64,000 nucleotides of DNA from Sphingomonas sp. Leaf21 (GCF_916858675.1 NZ_CAKASM010000017.1:1-64000); one strand, 5' to 3'. Counted from the first letter of the stretch, positions 42,759 to 52,266 are shown. Made by a program: numbers and translations. The notes: a model not told the origin generated them from the letters alone.

Positions 42759-43439
42759 TTATTCCTGTGGCAGCTGCCAACGGATGTTAAGCGTGTACGA
42801 CGAGGCGACCGGATTACCGGCGGCGTCCTGCGCCGGGGTAAAGCGGACACGCGCCTTCGAAATCCGGCACGTCGCATCGTCCAGGGCCCGGTTGCCGCTG
42901 CCCGACAGGATCGAGCAATCGGTAACGCGCCCATCGGTGCCGATCGACAGCTTTGCCGACACGCGACCTTCCGCGCCTTCGCGCTGGGCCGAGGGCGGAT
43001 AGGCGTCGGGACCGAAATACTGGCCCGGATTACCGCGCAGGCCTGCTGCCTTCGATACCGCAGGCGGCGCCGGCGGAGCAGGCGGAGACGGCGGGGCGGG
43101 CGGCGCCGGCGGGGCCGTCGGCTGGCTGAGCGGAATCACCGACGTCGTCGTGACGGCAGGTGCGGGCACCGGCAGCTGCACGATCGGCGGCGGAGTCACC
43201 ACCGTGGTCGGCGGCGGCGGCACATTAGGCTGCTCCGGCGGCGGGGGCGGCGGATCTTCCGGCGGTGGGGGGGGCGGCGGCTCTTCCACGTTGAACGTGT
43301 CGAGCTTTTCGGTAGCCTTCTTCACGTACTGGTAAGCCAGCCCCGTGACGAAGGCATAGCCCAGGGCAGCATGGATGAGCACGACGATAACGATCGCGAC
43401 CACCTTGCCCCCGGACATCTTCTGGTCAGTATAGGCCAT
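42759..43439 (-). CDS. tonB: TonB energy transducer
   Basis: A 226-residue protein. One N-terminal transmembrane helix (VVAIVIVVLIHAALGYAFVTGL, with the signature His), a long Pro-rich spacer (many PPPP and PPAPP units) and a C-terminal TonB fold: DAYPPSAQREGAEGRVSAKLSIGTDGRVTDCSIL...LDDATCRISKARVRFTPA. It carries energy to TonB-dependent outer-membrane receptors. First gene of the tonB-exbB-exbD-exbD run. No receptor gene is present in the window. No good Fur box was found in its upstream gap. Confidence 0.95.
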   Translation of the reverse strand: MAYTDQKMSGGKVVAIVIVVLIHAALGYAFVTGLAYQYVKKATEKLDTFNVEEPPPPPPPEDPPPPPPEQPNVPPPPTTVVTPPPIVQLPVPAPAVTTTSVIPLSQPTAPPAPPAPPSPPAPPAPPAVSKAAGLRGNPGQYFGPDAYPPSAQREGAEGRVSAKLSIGTDGRVTDCSILSGSGNRALDDATCRISKARVRFTPAQDAAGNPVASSYTLNIRWQLPQE

Positions 43440-43654
43440 TCAGCAACGAAACTCCTCAGTCTGCCAGTTTCGCCTCGCCGTAGCGTGGGGACGTGGGAAA
43501 CTCCTGCCATGCTCTTACGGCATGCGGCAGAGCCTTGGACCCTATCGCGACGGCTGGCACGGCGCAATCAGTTTGTCGGACGTAATAAACGTACAACCGG
43601 GACATGACGAAATTATTTCTGTACCGTTAATGCACGAAGGAGTAGCCCAAAGCG

Positions 43655-44548
43655 ATGAATCCGTTGTCCCACGCCATTCGCGCTTGCGTCTTGACGCTGG
43701 CGATTCCCGCTCTCGTCACCCCCGTTTCGGCACAGGTCGCCACCCGCCCCTCGGTTCGCGCGGGCGATTCGATGGTAGCGCAAACAGGCCCGGGTTATGC
43801 CGACCTCGCCGACCTGGTGCTGTCGGCGCCCGTCATCGCCGACGTGACGATCCGCTCGGCGACCGCGATCAAGGGCGCGGAGGCGGCGGGCGTCGCGCCG
43901 GGACATCAACGTTTTTATGTGGAAGCGGATGTCGGGACGTTGATCCGGGGCGCGGGCGGGCTGCCCGCGCGGGTCGGCTATCTGTTCGATGCGGGCACTG
44001 ATGCGCGTGGTCGCGCACCGAAGCTGAAGAAGATGCGCGTGCTCGTCTATGCCCGCCGCGTGCCGAACGCCGCCGACCAGCTCCAGCTCGTCGCGCCCGA
44101 TGCGCAATTGCCCTGGACGCCCGATACCGAGCAGCGCAGCCGTAGCATCGCGCGCGACGCGCTGTCGCCCGATGCGCCGCCGGTCATCACCGGGGTGGGC
44201 AACGCCTTCTATGTCGCGGGCAGCCTGCCGGGCGAGGGCGAGACGCAGATCTTCCTGACCACCGCGAACAACCGCCCGGTGTCGCTGTCGGTGCTGCGCC
44301 GCCCCGGCGAGGAGCGCCGCTATGCCGTGGCTTTGAGCGAGATCGTCGACGAATCCGCCGCGCCCCCGGCCCGCGATACGCTGTTGTGGTACAGGCTCGC
44401 CTGTGCGCTGCCGGAATCGCTGCCCGACCATAGCACGGCGTCGCTGTCGCCCGAGGATGCCCAGGCGGCGCGCGACGATTATCGTTTCGTCCTGCAGAAG
44501 CTCGGCCCCTGCAGCCGCGAGCGTCAGGTTCCGACCGCGACGAGCTGA
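43655..44548 (+). CDS. Secreted hypothetical protein
   Basis: A 297-residue exported protein with signal peptide MNPLSHAIRACVLTLAIPALVTPVSAQ. The mature part has two probable disulfide Cys (LACALPES and LGPCSRE) and mixed alpha/beta composition. No family recognised. It sits divergent from tonB with 215 bp between starts and converges on the folB partner gene with a 25-bp 3' overlap. A ribosome-binding site (AAGGAG) lies ahead of the ATG. Function unknown; periplasmic by its leader. Confidence 0.8.
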   Translation: MNPLSHAIRACVLTLAIPALVTPVSAQVATRPSVRAGDSMVAQTGPGYADLADLVLSAPVIADVTIRSATAIKGAEAAGVAPGHQRFYVEADVGTLIRGAGGLPARVGYLFDAGTDARGRAPKLKKMRVLVYARRVPNAADQLQLVAPDAQLPWTPDTEQRSRSIARDALSPDAPPVITGVGNAFYVAGSLPGEGETQIFLTTANNRPVSLSVLRRPGEERRYAVALSEIVDESAAPPARDTLLWYRLACALPESLPDHSTASLSPEDAQAARDDYRFVLQKLGPCSRERQVPTATS

Positions 44549-44826
44549 CCCGTGACCGCATGGGCGGCGGCAAGATAGGCGACCACCGCCGCCACCGCGT
44601 CCGGCCGGGCGTCAGCGGCCGGGACGACGGCATTGATCCGCGCGGCGGGGGCGGCGGCGATCGCGAGCGGTGCGATGGCCGCTTCCGCCATCGCCTGCGC
44701 GACCGGGTCGCGCCCCGCCAGCAGGACCAGTACCAGGTCCACGCCCGGATGGGCGGCCACGACCGCCGCGACGTCCCCGTCGGGCGCCACGTCGATCCGC
44801 CGCGCCGCCGACCGGCTGAACGCCAT
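44524..44826 (-). CDS. Very short Rossmann-like protein beside folB
   Basis: A 100-residue protein, Ala/Val-rich. The second half, ARINAVVPAADARPDAVAAVVAYLAAAHAVTGQLVAV, reads like the end of a short-chain dehydrogenase (INAxxP, then helix, then VTGQ-x-x-x-V), while the N-terminal NAD-binding half and the YxxxK motif are missing. Many relatives carry a full FolM/pteridine-reductase-like SDR at this position next to folB. This may be a reduced survivor used for binding, or a decaying gene. It starts 5 bp after folB and overlaps the secreted protein gene end. Confidence 0.6.
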   Translation of the reverse strand: MAFSRSAARRIDVAPDGDVAAVVAAHPGVDLVLVLLAGRDPVAQAMAEAAIAPLAIAAAPAARINAVVPAADARPDAVAAVVAYLAAAHAVTGQLVAVGT

Positions 44827-44831
44827 GCCGA

Positions 44832-45200
44832 TCAGCGCCGGTGGCGGACCAGCGTGATGCCGATCGCCTCGCCGTCCTCGGCGATCGCCAGCTTGACGAT
44901 CTTCACCTGCACCCGGCGCACGCGCTTGTCCTGAAGGAAGAGCGTGTCGCAGATATGATCGGCGACCCCCTCTATCAGGGTGAAGTGGACGTCGTCGGGC
45001 AGCGCGGTCGCGGCGTGCTTCAGGTCGAGATAATTCTTCGACTCGGTCAGCGGGCTGTCGGGCGTGTACCGCGCCGGACAGTCGAGATCGACGGTCAGCG
45101 AGATACGCAGCGGCTGCGGCAGATGGGTTTCCTCGGAATAGATGCCGGTCAGCACCTGGACTTCGAGGTCGTGGACTTCGAGCTGGAGACGGTCTTCCAT
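44832..45200 (-). CDS. folB: Dihydroneopterin aldolase
   Basis: A 122-residue aldolase of folate synthesis, splitting dihydroneopterin to 6-hydroxymethyl-dihydropterin and glycolaldehyde. Family features: LEVHDLEVQVLTGIYSEETHLPQPLRIS, DLKHAATAL, FTLIEGVADHICDTLF and RRVQVKIVKL. The start MEDRLQLEVHD was chosen; a longer reading adds an atypical basic stretch. Followed closely by the very short Rossmann-like gene. Confidence 0.92.
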   Translation of the reverse strand: MEDRLQLEVHDLEVQVLTGIYSEETHLPQPLRISLTVDLDCPARYTPDSPLTESKNYLDLKHAATALPDDVHFTLIEGVADHICDTLFLQDKRVRRVQVKIVKLAIAEDGEAIGITLVRHRR

Positions 45201-45315
45201 GACCGCGCCTCTAGCAGAGCGCGTGCGCTTAGGGAAAGCGTCAGGGAAAGCTTGCATCGCGCGGCGGGCGCGCTAAGGGCGCGCGTCCCCTTCCCGCCAC
45301 CGGACCACCGCCCCC

Positions 45316-45834
45316 GTGACCGTCACCACCGTTCTCGCCCCGCTCGACGCGGTCGAACCCGCTGCGGTCGAGGCGCTGCTGGACCGCGCCTTTCCGCCGG
45401 GGCGGCAGGCGCGTACCGCCTACAAGGTGCGCGGCAGCGTCACGCCGATCGCGGCACTCTGCTTCGCCGCGCTGGATGGCGACACGCTGATCGGGTCGAT
45501 CCAATGCTGGCCGGTCGCGCTGACCGGCGACGACGGCGTCATCCATCCGCTGATCATGGTCGGCCCGGTCGCCGTCACGCCCGAGCAGCAGCAGGGCGGG
45601 ATCGGTCGTCGGCTGCTCGGCCATATGCTTGCCCGCGCCTCCGCGCTCGGGCTCGACCGGGCGCTCATGCTGATCGGCGACCCGGAATATTATGGCCGCT
45701 TCTTCGGCTTCACGTCGGAGCGCACCGCCGATTGGCGGCTGCCGGGCCCGGTCGAGCGGCATCGGCTGCTGGCGCGCGGCGACGATGTGCCCACCGTCGC
45801 TGGGGTCCTGGGTCCCGATCCGGAACGCGGCTGA
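45316..45834 (+). CDS. GNAT N-acetyltransferase (YhbS-like)
   Basis: A 172-residue acetyltransferase with the acetyl-CoA loop QQQGGIGRRLLGHMLARA and the GDPEYYGRFFGF segment characteristic of YhbS-like proteins. It starts at GTG 45316, divergent from folB. The substrate is unknown. It probably is the first gene of the run leading through the DUF1285, Nudix and CCA genes. Confidence 0.9.
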   Translation: MTVTTVLAPLDAVEPAAVEALLDRAFPPGRQARTAYKVRGSVTPIAALCFAALDGDTLIGSIQCWPVALTGDDGVIHPLIMVGPVAVTPEQQQGGIGRRLLGHMLARASALGLDRALMLIGDPEYYGRFFGFTSERTADWRLPGPVERHRLLARGDDVPTVAGVLGPDPERG

Positions 45835-45882
45835 ACCGCTGGCCTTTACCTGGGCCGAGTCCGTCCCTAACTCACAGCCATC

Positions 45883-46455
45883 ATGCCAATGGCGCCCCCT
45901 CCCGATCTGTCCTCGCTCAGCCTCGCCGAAATCGTCCAGGCCATGGAGGCGCAAAAGCTGCCGCCGGTCGCGCACTGGCATCCGACGCATTGCGGCGACA
46001 GCGAGATGCGGATCGCACGCGACGGCACCTGGTTTCATCAGGACAGCCCGATCACCCGCCCGGCGATGGTCCGGTTGTTCTCCACCATCCTGCGTCGCGA
46101 ACCCGATGGCCGCCATGTCCTGGTCACGCCGGTCGAGAAGCTCGACATCGCGGTCGAGGATGCCGCCTTCGTCGCCACCACGCTGAAGGCCGAAGGGCAA
46201 GGGCAGAACGGCCGATTGGTGTTCCAGCTCAACACCGGCGATCTGGTCGCCGCCGGCCCCGAACACCCCTTGCGCTTTGTCGAGGGGGAGGATGGCCCCC
46301 GCCCCTATCTCCAGGTGCGCGACGGGCTGGAGGCGCTGATCGCGCGGCCGGTCTATTACGAACTGGCGGAGCGCGCGCTGGTCGGTGACGATGATGTCCC
46401 CGGCGTGTGGAGCGACGGCGCCTTCTTCCCGCTGACGGGCACGGCCACGGCATGA
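45883..46455 (+). CDS. DUF1285 family protein
   Basis: A 190-residue DUF1285 protein, found in many proteobacteria with no known role. It opens MPMAPPPDLSSLSLAEI and contains PPVAHWHPTHCGDSEMRIARDGTWFHQDSPI and VEKLDIAVEDAAFV. Its stop overlaps the Nudix ATG as ATGA, and the same order (DUF1285-Nudix-CCA transferase) is common in alphaproteobacteria. Soluble, beta-rich. Confidence 0.93.
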   Translation: MPMAPPPDLSSLSLAEIVQAMEAQKLPPVAHWHPTHCGDSEMRIARDGTWFHQDSPITRPAMVRLFSTILRREPDGRHVLVTPVEKLDIAVEDAAFVATTLKAEGQGQNGRLVFQLNTGDLVAAGPEHPLRFVEGEDGPRPYLQVRDGLEALIARPVYYELAERALVGDDDVPGVWSDGAFFPLTGTATA

Positions 46456-47045
46456 CGCTGGCCGAAAGGCTGGCACAGGCGATGGCGCGCATTCCCGCCG
46501 CCGCGTTGCTGACCGGCGACGGAGTCGAACCGCATGAGATGACGGCGCCGCCGACCGCCGCCGCCGTCCTGGTCCCCGTCACCGATCGCGCCGACCCCGG
46601 CGTTGTCCTGACCCAGCGGACCGAGACGCTGCGCAACCATGCCGGGCAAATCGCCTTCCCCGGCGGTCGCGCCGACCCCGGCGACGTCGATCTGGTCGCC
46701 ACCGCGCTTCGCGAAGCGGAGGAGGAGATCGGCCTCCACCCCGACGCGGTGACGGTGATCGGGCTGGCCGACCGCTATCGCACCGTCACGGGGTTCGAGG
46801 TGACGCCGGTGCTGGGCGTCATCCCGCCCGACCTGACGCTTCGCGCCGCCGAGGGCGAGGTCGCCGACCTGTTCGAGGTGCCGCTGGCGTTCCTGCTCGA
46901 CCCTGCCCATCACCACCGGGTCAGCGCGCCGTGGCGCGGCCGCACCCGCCATTTCTACGAGATATTATGGAACGACCGGCGCATCTGGGGCGCGACAGCG
47001 GCAATGATCGTCAACCTGTCACGGCGGCTGCAATGGTCGGCCTGA
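46452..47045 (+). CDS. Nudix CoA pyrophosphatase-like hydrolase
   Basis: A 197-residue Nudix hydrolase of the CoA diphosphatase branch. The UPF0035 signature LRNHAGQIAFPGGR precedes the Nudix box GGRADPGDVDLVATALREAEEEIGL. It would cleave CoA or oxidised CoA to 4'-phosphopantetheine and ADP. Start ATG 46452 overlaps the DUF1285 stop; the end overlaps the CCA gene by 13 bp. Confidence 0.93.
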   Translation: MTLAERLAQAMARIPAAALLTGDGVEPHEMTAPPTAAAVLVPVTDRADPGVVLTQRTETLRNHAGQIAFPGGRADPGDVDLVATALREAEEEIGLHPDAVTVIGLADRYRTVTGFEVTPVLGVIPPDLTLRAAEGEVADLFEVPLAFLLDPAHHHRVSAPWRGRTRHFYEILWNDRRIWGATAAMIVNLSRRLQWSA

Positions 47046-48193
47046 ACCCGGCGACCGCCCCCTGGGCCGACCGCCGCGATCTGATCGATCTCGCCCGGCG
47101 GCTGGACGCGCGCTTCGTGGGTGGCGCGGTACGCGACACGCTGCTCGGCCTGGCGGTCGCCGATATCGACCTCGCCACCCCCCTCTCGCCCGAGACGGTG
47201 ATCGAGCGGGTGCGCGAAGGCGGTCACAAGCCCGTACCCACCGGCATCGCGCACGGCACGATCACCGCGGTGCTGCCGGATGGGCCGATCGAGGTGACGA
47301 CCCTGCGCCGCGACGTCTCGACCGACGGTCGCCATGCCGTGGTCGCGTTCACCGACGACTGGCGCGAGGATGCCGCGCGGCGGGATTTCACGATGAACGC
47401 GCTCTATGCAGACCCCGCGACCGGCGAACTGTTCGACTATTTCGGCGGCGTCGACGACCTGAAGGCGGGGCGCGTTCGCTTCATCGGCGACCCGTTGCAA
47501 CGGATCGCGGAGGATCATTTGCGCATCCTGCGCTTCTTCCGCTTCCATGCCCGCTTCGGCCAGACGGTGGACGAAGCCGGGCTGGAGGCGTGCACGCGGC
47601 GCGCCAACGACCTGATGGCCCTGTCGCGGGAGCGGATCGCCGCCGAACTGCTCAAGCTGCTGGTCGCGGACCGTGCGGTGCCGGTGATCGCCCTGATGGT
47701 CGAACGCGGGATTTTCCGCGCGGTGATCCCGGAGATCGATGGCGGCGGCGCCGATCGCCTGGCCGCCCTCGCCGCGCGAGAGGCGCAGGCCGGGATCGTC
47801 CCCGATGCGATACGCCGCCTCGCCGCGCTGCTGCCCCCGGATGCCGCCGAGTCGGTCGGTGCGCGGCTGAAGCTGTCCAATGTCGATCGCAAGCGCCTGA
47901 TCGCGGCGACCGCGGGGCCGGGGGACGAAGGGCCGCGCGCACTCGCCTACCGTGTCGGAACAGGGGGCGCCGTCGACCGGCTGCTGCTGGCGGGCGAGCC
48001 GGTCGATGCGATCCGCGACTGGACCCCGCCCAGCCTGCCGCTGACCGGTGGCGCCTTGGTCGCGCGTGGCATCGGCAAGGGGCCGGAAGTCGCCAAGCTG
48101 CTGCGCCAGGTGGAACGTCAGTGGATCGCGGAGGGCTTTCCCGACGCAGCGCGGGTTGCCGAGATGGCGGACGCGGCGGTGGCTCAGACCTGA
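47033..48193 (+). CDS. CCA-adding tRNA nucleotidyltransferase / poly(A)-polymerase-like
   Basis: A 386-residue class II nucleotidyltransferase. Head domain motifs: RFVGGAVRDTLLG, VADIDLATPLSPE (catalytic DxD-like carboxylates), RRDFTMNALYADP and DPLQRIAEDHLRILRFFRFHARFG. It repairs tRNA CCA ends. Both tRNA genes in the window already encode CCA, so it acts mainly in repair. It converges on the GGDEF-EAL gene with a 10-bp overlap. Confidence 0.94.
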   Translation: MVGLNPATAPWADRRDLIDLARRLDARFVGGAVRDTLLGLAVADIDLATPLSPETVIERVREGGHKPVPTGIAHGTITAVLPDGPIEVTTLRRDVSTDGRHAVVAFTDDWREDAARRDFTMNALYADPATGELFDYFGGVDDLKAGRVRFIGDPLQRIAEDHLRILRFFRFHARFGQTVDEAGLEACTRRANDLMALSRERIAAELLKLLVADRAVPVIALMVERGIFRAVIPEIDGGGADRLAALAAREAQAGIVPDAIRRLAALLPPDAAESVGARLKLSNVDRKRLIAATAGPGDEGPRALAYRVGTGGAVDRLLLAGEPVDAIRDWTPPSLPLTGGALVARGIGKGPEVAKLLRQVERQWIAEGFPDAARVAEMADAAVAQT

Positions 48194-49854
48194 CGCGCGA
48201 TCATCGCGAAGGCGGCGTCGGGATCGAGCGGGCGGGCATAATAATAGCCCTGGCCATAGGTGCAGCCCAGCGCCGCCAGCGTTTGCCCCAGTTCCACCGC
48301 CTCGATCCCCTCGGCGGTCGTCTGCATCCCCAGCGCCTGCCCCAGGCCGAGGATCGCGCGGACGATCGCGATCTTGTCGCGGTCCGCCAGCATCCCGCCG
48401 ATGAAGCTGCGGTCGATCTTCAGTACGTCGATCGGCAGCTTTTGCAGATAGGCGAGGCTGGAATAGCCGGTGCCGAAATCGTCCATCGCGATCGTCGTGC
48501 CCAGCGCCTTCAGCGCCTTCATGATCGCGGTCACCCGGTCGGGATCGCCGACGATCGCGCTTTCGGTCAGCTCGAGCGTCAACCGCTCGCCCGCAATGCC
48601 CGCCTGCGCCAGTGCCGCCTCGATCACCGACGGAATATCGTCGCGCTGTAGCTGGATCGCCGAGACGTTGACCGACATGCGAACGCCGCAATCGCCGCCC
48701 GCCGCCCGGTCCCAGGCCGCCAGCTGGCTCAGCGCCTCGTGCACCGCCCAGCGGCCGAGCGGTACGATCAGCCCCGATTCCTCGGCGACCGGAATGAATT
48801 CCGTCGGCGAATGGCTTTGGCCATCCACGTCGATCCAGCGCGCCAGCGCCTCGAAGGAGACCGTTCGACCGGTGGCGAGGTCGCAGATCGGCTGATAGGC
48901 GAGGTGGAGCCCGTCGTTTTCGATCGCGCGGCGAAGCGCGGTTTCCATCGCGAACTGCGCACGCGCGATGGTGAAGGCCTGGGGGTGATAGGTTTCGGTG
49001 CGTCCCGCCGTCTTGGCATGCTTCACGGCGAACTGCGCGTGGCGGATCAGCTCTTCGGCGTCGCCGTCCGGCCCCTCGTTGAAGGCGATGCCGACCGACG
49101 CCTCGACATTGACCTCGTAATCGGTCAGCCGGAAGGGCGCACGCATGGCGCGGTCGATGCGATCGGCCAGGATGTGCGCCTCATCCTCGCTGCCGTCCAT
49201 CATCATCAGGATGCCGAACTCGTTGCCGCCGATCCGGCCGATCGAGTCGCGGGAGCGAAGCGCCCCCTTCACGCGCCGCGCCACGGTGATGAGCAGCTCG
49301 TCACCGACCAGCGAGCCCATGCAGGCATTCAGCCGCCCGAAGCGGTTGAGATCGATGACCAGTACGGCATGACGCTGTCCCGTCGCCATCATCGATTCGA
49401 TCAGGTCGCCGAACCCCTGCCGATTGGGCAGTCCGGTCAGGCTGTCGGTCGTCATCTCGCGACGAAGGCTGCGCTCGGTATGATGCTGCGCGGTATGGTC
49501 GACCAGCATCAGCACGCAGGCGTCCATCTGCCCCTCGGCCGAGCGGGTCAGGGTCGCCTGGAAATACCGGCAGTCGATCACGTCACCCAGTTGCAGCGGG
49601 AACTCGACCGACTTGTGGTCCGAATCGAGAAGCGCGATCACCCGCTGCGCCAGCTCGCTGGTCAGCAACGACTGGGCACGATGCTCGTCCAGCCCGGCGC
49701 GGCGATAGGCGTCATTGGCGGCGGCAACGATCAGACGGCCGTCGAACAGGCGCAGCTCGGCCGCCGGGATCGCCATGATCTCGATCGCGCAGGACGTCAG
49801 CGACGCGAAACTTCGCGTCGAAGGGCGTTGCGCAGGATATGCGATCGAAGCCAT
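48184..49854 (-). CDS. PAS-GGDEF-EAL cyclic-di-GMP protein
   Basis: A 556-residue protein. N-terminal PAS-like region (~30-130), a GGDEF domain with the motif changed to GGNEF in RIGGNEFGILMM, and a full EAL domain (FEALARW, MSVNVSAIQL, LELTES, MDDFGTGYSSL, LKIDRSF, EGIE, QGYYYARPL). It is likely mainly a phosphodiesterase, with the GGNEF domain perhaps sensing GTP. No transmembrane segment. A near-consensus CtrA site lies 25 bp upstream. Confidence 0.93.
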   Translation of the reverse strand: MASIAYPAQRPSTRSFASLTSCAIEIMAIPAAELRLFDGRLIVAAANDAYRRAGLDEHRAQSLLTSELAQRVIALLDSDHKSVEFPLQLGDVIDCRYFQATLTRSAEGQMDACVLMLVDHTAQHHTERSLRREMTTDSLTGLPNRQGFGDLIESMMATGQRHAVLVIDLNRFGRLNACMGSLVGDELLITVARRVKGALRSRDSIGRIGGNEFGILMMMDGSEDEAHILADRIDRAMRAPFRLTDYEVNVEASVGIAFNEGPDGDAEELIRHAQFAVKHAKTAGRTETYHPQAFTIARAQFAMETALRRAIENDGLHLAYQPICDLATGRTVSFEALARWIDVDGQSHSPTEFIPVAEESGLIVPLGRWAVHEALSQLAAWDRAAGGDCGVRMSVNVSAIQLQRDDIPSVIEAALAQAGIAGERLTLELTESAIVGDPDRVTAIMKALKALGTTIAMDDFGTGYSSLAYLQKLPIDVLKIDRSFIGGMLADRDKIAIVRAILGLGQALGMQTTAEGIEAVELGQTLAALGCTYGQGYYYARPLDPDAAFAMIARQV

Positions 49855-49878
49855 TTCCCGTTGTTCTAACGGGCGAAT

Positions 49879-49894
49879 GTTAAAACCGCCTAAA
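49879..49894 (-). promoter_or_regulatory. CtrA-like box, one mismatch, upstream of GGDEF-EAL gene
   Basis: On the minus strand TTTA-N7-TTAAC, one base from the CtrA consensus, 25 bp upstream of the start. It parallels the boxes at 10593 and 10666 upstream of the other EAL gene. Confidence 0.4.
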
Positions 49895-49910
49895 AGCGAT
49901 TGTCATTAAG

Positions 49911-49935
49911 TCCGACTTTCGGTTCCGAAGTCGGA
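49911..49935 (-). terminator. Hairpin downstream of parC
   Basis: TCCGACTT and AAGTCGGA, an 8-bp stem with a 9-base loop, 31 bp after the parC stop, between two minus-strand genes. T tract absent beyond a short ACTTAATG; moderate terminator. Confidence 0.6.
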
Positions 49936-49965
49936 GGGGACGAGCCAGCCCGCCCCCTGCCCTGC

Positions 49966-52218
49966 TCAATCGAACCGATTGTCGCGCGGGAAGCCGGTCG
50001 GCGGCATCCGCCCCGCCGCGCCGCGCGCCGTCCGCCACGCCGACAGATCGGTCTCGGTCCGCACCCGTCCGCTCTCGCCGCCCATCGTCCAGCTCAATCC
50101 GTCCTTGAACACGAAGGTCGTCGCATCCGACAGCCCACCGTCGCGATAGCGCTGGAGCTGGACGCCGGTGCCGCGCGACAGCTCGACGAACTCGGTCAGC
50201 GGGAAGACCAGCAATTTCCGGTTGTCGCCGATCGCCGCCACATAGTCATGCTCCGCCGACACCGGCCGCACGACCTTCAGCGTGGCACCGGCGCGCGGGG
50301 TCAGCACCGTCTTGCCCTTTCGCGTCTCCGCGATCGTGTCGGCGGCCGGCACGATGAAGCCGCGCCCGTCCGACGCCGCGACGAGCAGCTTGGCCGCGCG
50401 TGCGACCGGCAGGAAGCCGACGATGCCGATCGATCCGTCAAGATCGATCATCGCGCGCACCGGCTCACCGAACCCGCGCCCGCCGGGCAGCTTGTCGGCG
50501 GCCAGCGTGAAGAACCGCCCGTTCGCCGCCGCCAGCAACAGCTTGTCGGTCGTCTGGGCGTGGAAGGCGAAGGCGGGGCCATCGCCCTCCTTGAACTTGG
50601 CGGTATCGGCGGAGGCGAGGTCGACATGCCCCTTCATCGCGCGGATCCAGCCGCGCTGCGACAGGATGACGGTGATCGGCTCACGCTCGATCATCGCTTC
50701 GAGCGGAATGTCGCGGGTCGGCGCCGCCTCTTCGATCAATGTGCGACGCGCGCCCAGCACGGTCTCCGGGCCGTAGCGGTCGCGGATCCTGGCGAGATCC
50801 TTCTTCATCCGCGTCCGCTGCCGCGCTTCGGAACCGAGCAACAGGGTAAGTTGCTCGCGTTCCTTGTCGAGCTTGTCGCGCTCGCCGCGAATCTCGAACT
50901 CCTCCAGCCGCCGGAGCGAGCGGAGCCGCATGTTGAGGATCGCTTCGGCCTGACGGTCGGTCAGGCGGAATTCCGCGATCATCACCGCCTTGGGCTCGTC
51001 CTCGGTGCGGATGATCTCGATCACGCGGTCGAGGTTCAGATAGGCGACCAGATAGCCGTCGAGCAGCTCGATCCGGTCGGCGATCTTGCCCAGCCGGTGT
51101 TCGGAACGCCTGCGCAGCACCACGAACTGATGCTCGACCCAGGCGGCCAGCGCGTCGCGCAAGCTCATGACGCGCGGGGTGCGGTCCTTGTCGAGGACGT
51201 TGAGGTTCAGGCTGACCCGCGTTTCCAGATCGGAGAAGCGGAACAGCCCGTCCATCAGCACCTGCGGATCGACGGTGCGCGACCGCGGCTCCAGCACGAT
51301 GCGGACCTGCGCATCCGATTCGTCGCGGACATCGGCCAGGATCGGCAGCTTCTTGTCGTTGATGAGCGTCGCGATCTGTTCGATCAGCTTGCCCTTGGCG
51401 ACGCCGTAGGGGATTTCGCTGACGACGATCTGCCAGCCGCCGCCCTTCTCGCGTTCGATCTCGAAGCGTGCACGGACGCGGAAGCCGCCCCGGCCGGTGG
51501 TATAGCTTTCGCGCAGGATCGCGGGCGCGTCGACGACGATCCCACCCGTCGGAAAGTCGGGCCCCTTGACCAGCGCCAGGATCGCGTCGTCATCGGCGTC
51601 GGGCCGATCGACCAGCAGGATCGCGGCCTCCAGCAACTCGGCGGCATTGTGCGGCGGGATGCTGGTCGCCATGCCGACCGCGATGCCACTCGCCCCGTTG
51701 GCCAGCAAATTGGGGAACAGGCCGGGGAACAGCTCCGGCTCCTGCTCTTCGCCATTATAGGTCGGGCGATAGGCGACCGCGTCCTCGTCCAGCCCGTCCA
51801 TCAGGTCGATCGCGACCTGGGTCAGCCGCGCTTCGGTATAACGATAGGCGGCGGCGTTATCGCCGTCGATATTGCCGAAATTGCCCTGCCCGTCGACCAG
51901 CGGGTATCGCAGCGCGAAATCCTGCGCCAGGCGGACCATCGCGTCATAGACCGACTGGTCGCCATGCGGGTGATATTTGCCGATCACGTCGCCGACGACA
52001 CGCGCGCACTTCTTGTAGCCGGAAGCGGGATCGAGCTTGAGCAGCCGCATCGCCCAGAGCAGCCGCCGGTGAACCGGCTTCAGCCCGTCGCGGACATCGG
52101 GCAGCGAGCGCGCGGTGATCGTGGACAGCGCATAGACCAGATACCGCTCCGACAGGGCGCTGTCGAAGGGGGCATCCAATATGCCGACGGGAGGATTGTC
52201 GCGGAGATCGATCGCCAT
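49966..52218 (-). CDS. parC: DNA topoisomerase IV subunit A
   Basis: A 750-residue type II topoisomerase subunit that decatenates chromosomes. Catalytic Arg126-Tyr127 in [12 protein letters not shown]. The quinolone region reads [15 protein letters not shown]: Gln at the position of E. coli ParC Ser80 and Asp at Glu84. The C-terminal part has four-bladed-type repeats, shorter than in GyrA and without a GyrA box, which supports ParC over GyrA. Start [10 protein letters not shown] at 52218 gives the family N-terminus. The parE partner is not in the window. Confidence 0.93.
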   Translation of the reverse strand: MAIDLRDNPPVGILDAPFDSALSERYLVYALSTITARSLPDVRDGLKPVHRRLLWAMRLLKLDPASGYKKCARVVGDVIGKYHPHGDQSVYDAMVRLAQDFALRYPLVDGQGNFGNIDGDNAAAYRYTEARLTQVAIDLMDGLDEDAVAYRPTYNGEEQEPELFPGLFPNLLANGASGIAVGMATSIPPHNAAELLEAAILLVDRPDADDDAILALVKGPDFPTGGIVVDAPAILRESYTTGRGGFRVRARFEIEREKGGGWQIVVSEIPYGVAKGKLIEQIATLINDKKLPILADVRDESDAQVRIVLEPRSRTVDPQVLMDGLFRFSDLETRVSLNLNVLDKDRTPRVMSLRDALAAWVEHQFVVLRRRSEHRLGKIADRIELLDGYLVAYLNLDRVIEIIRTEDEPKAVMIAEFRLTDRQAEAILNMRLRSLRRLEEFEIRGERDKLDKEREQLTLLLGSEARQRTRMKKDLARIRDRYGPETVLGARRTLIEEAAPTRDIPLEAMIEREPITVILSQRGWIRAMKGHVDLASADTAKFKEGDGPAFAFHAQTTDKLLLAAANGRFFTLAADKLPGGRGFGEPVRAMIDLDGSIGIVGFLPVARAAKLLVAASDGRGFIVPAADTIAETRKGKTVLTPRAGATLKVVRPVSAEHDYVAAIGDNRKLLVFPLTEFVELSRGTGVQLQRYRDGGLSDATTFVFKDGLSWTMGGESGRVRTETDLSAWRTARGAAGRMPPTGFPRDNRFD

Positions 52219-52266
52219 GGAAGCCCAGCTTCTAGCAAGCCCGCGGGGCCGGGGCAATCAGGGAGA

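Noticed and set aside
43440-43654. Possible Fur box upstream of tonB
   Set aside because: No sequence close to the Fur consensus was found; only an imperfect CTGCC/GGCAG palindrome at 43504-43530, which has no clear meaning.
52181-52218. parC quinolone region with Gln and Asp where E. coli has Ser80 and Glu84 (near residues 88-92)
   Set aside because: The E. coli comparison alone cannot show resistance; many alphaproteobacterial ParC proteins differ here naturally, so I did not report it as a resistance change.
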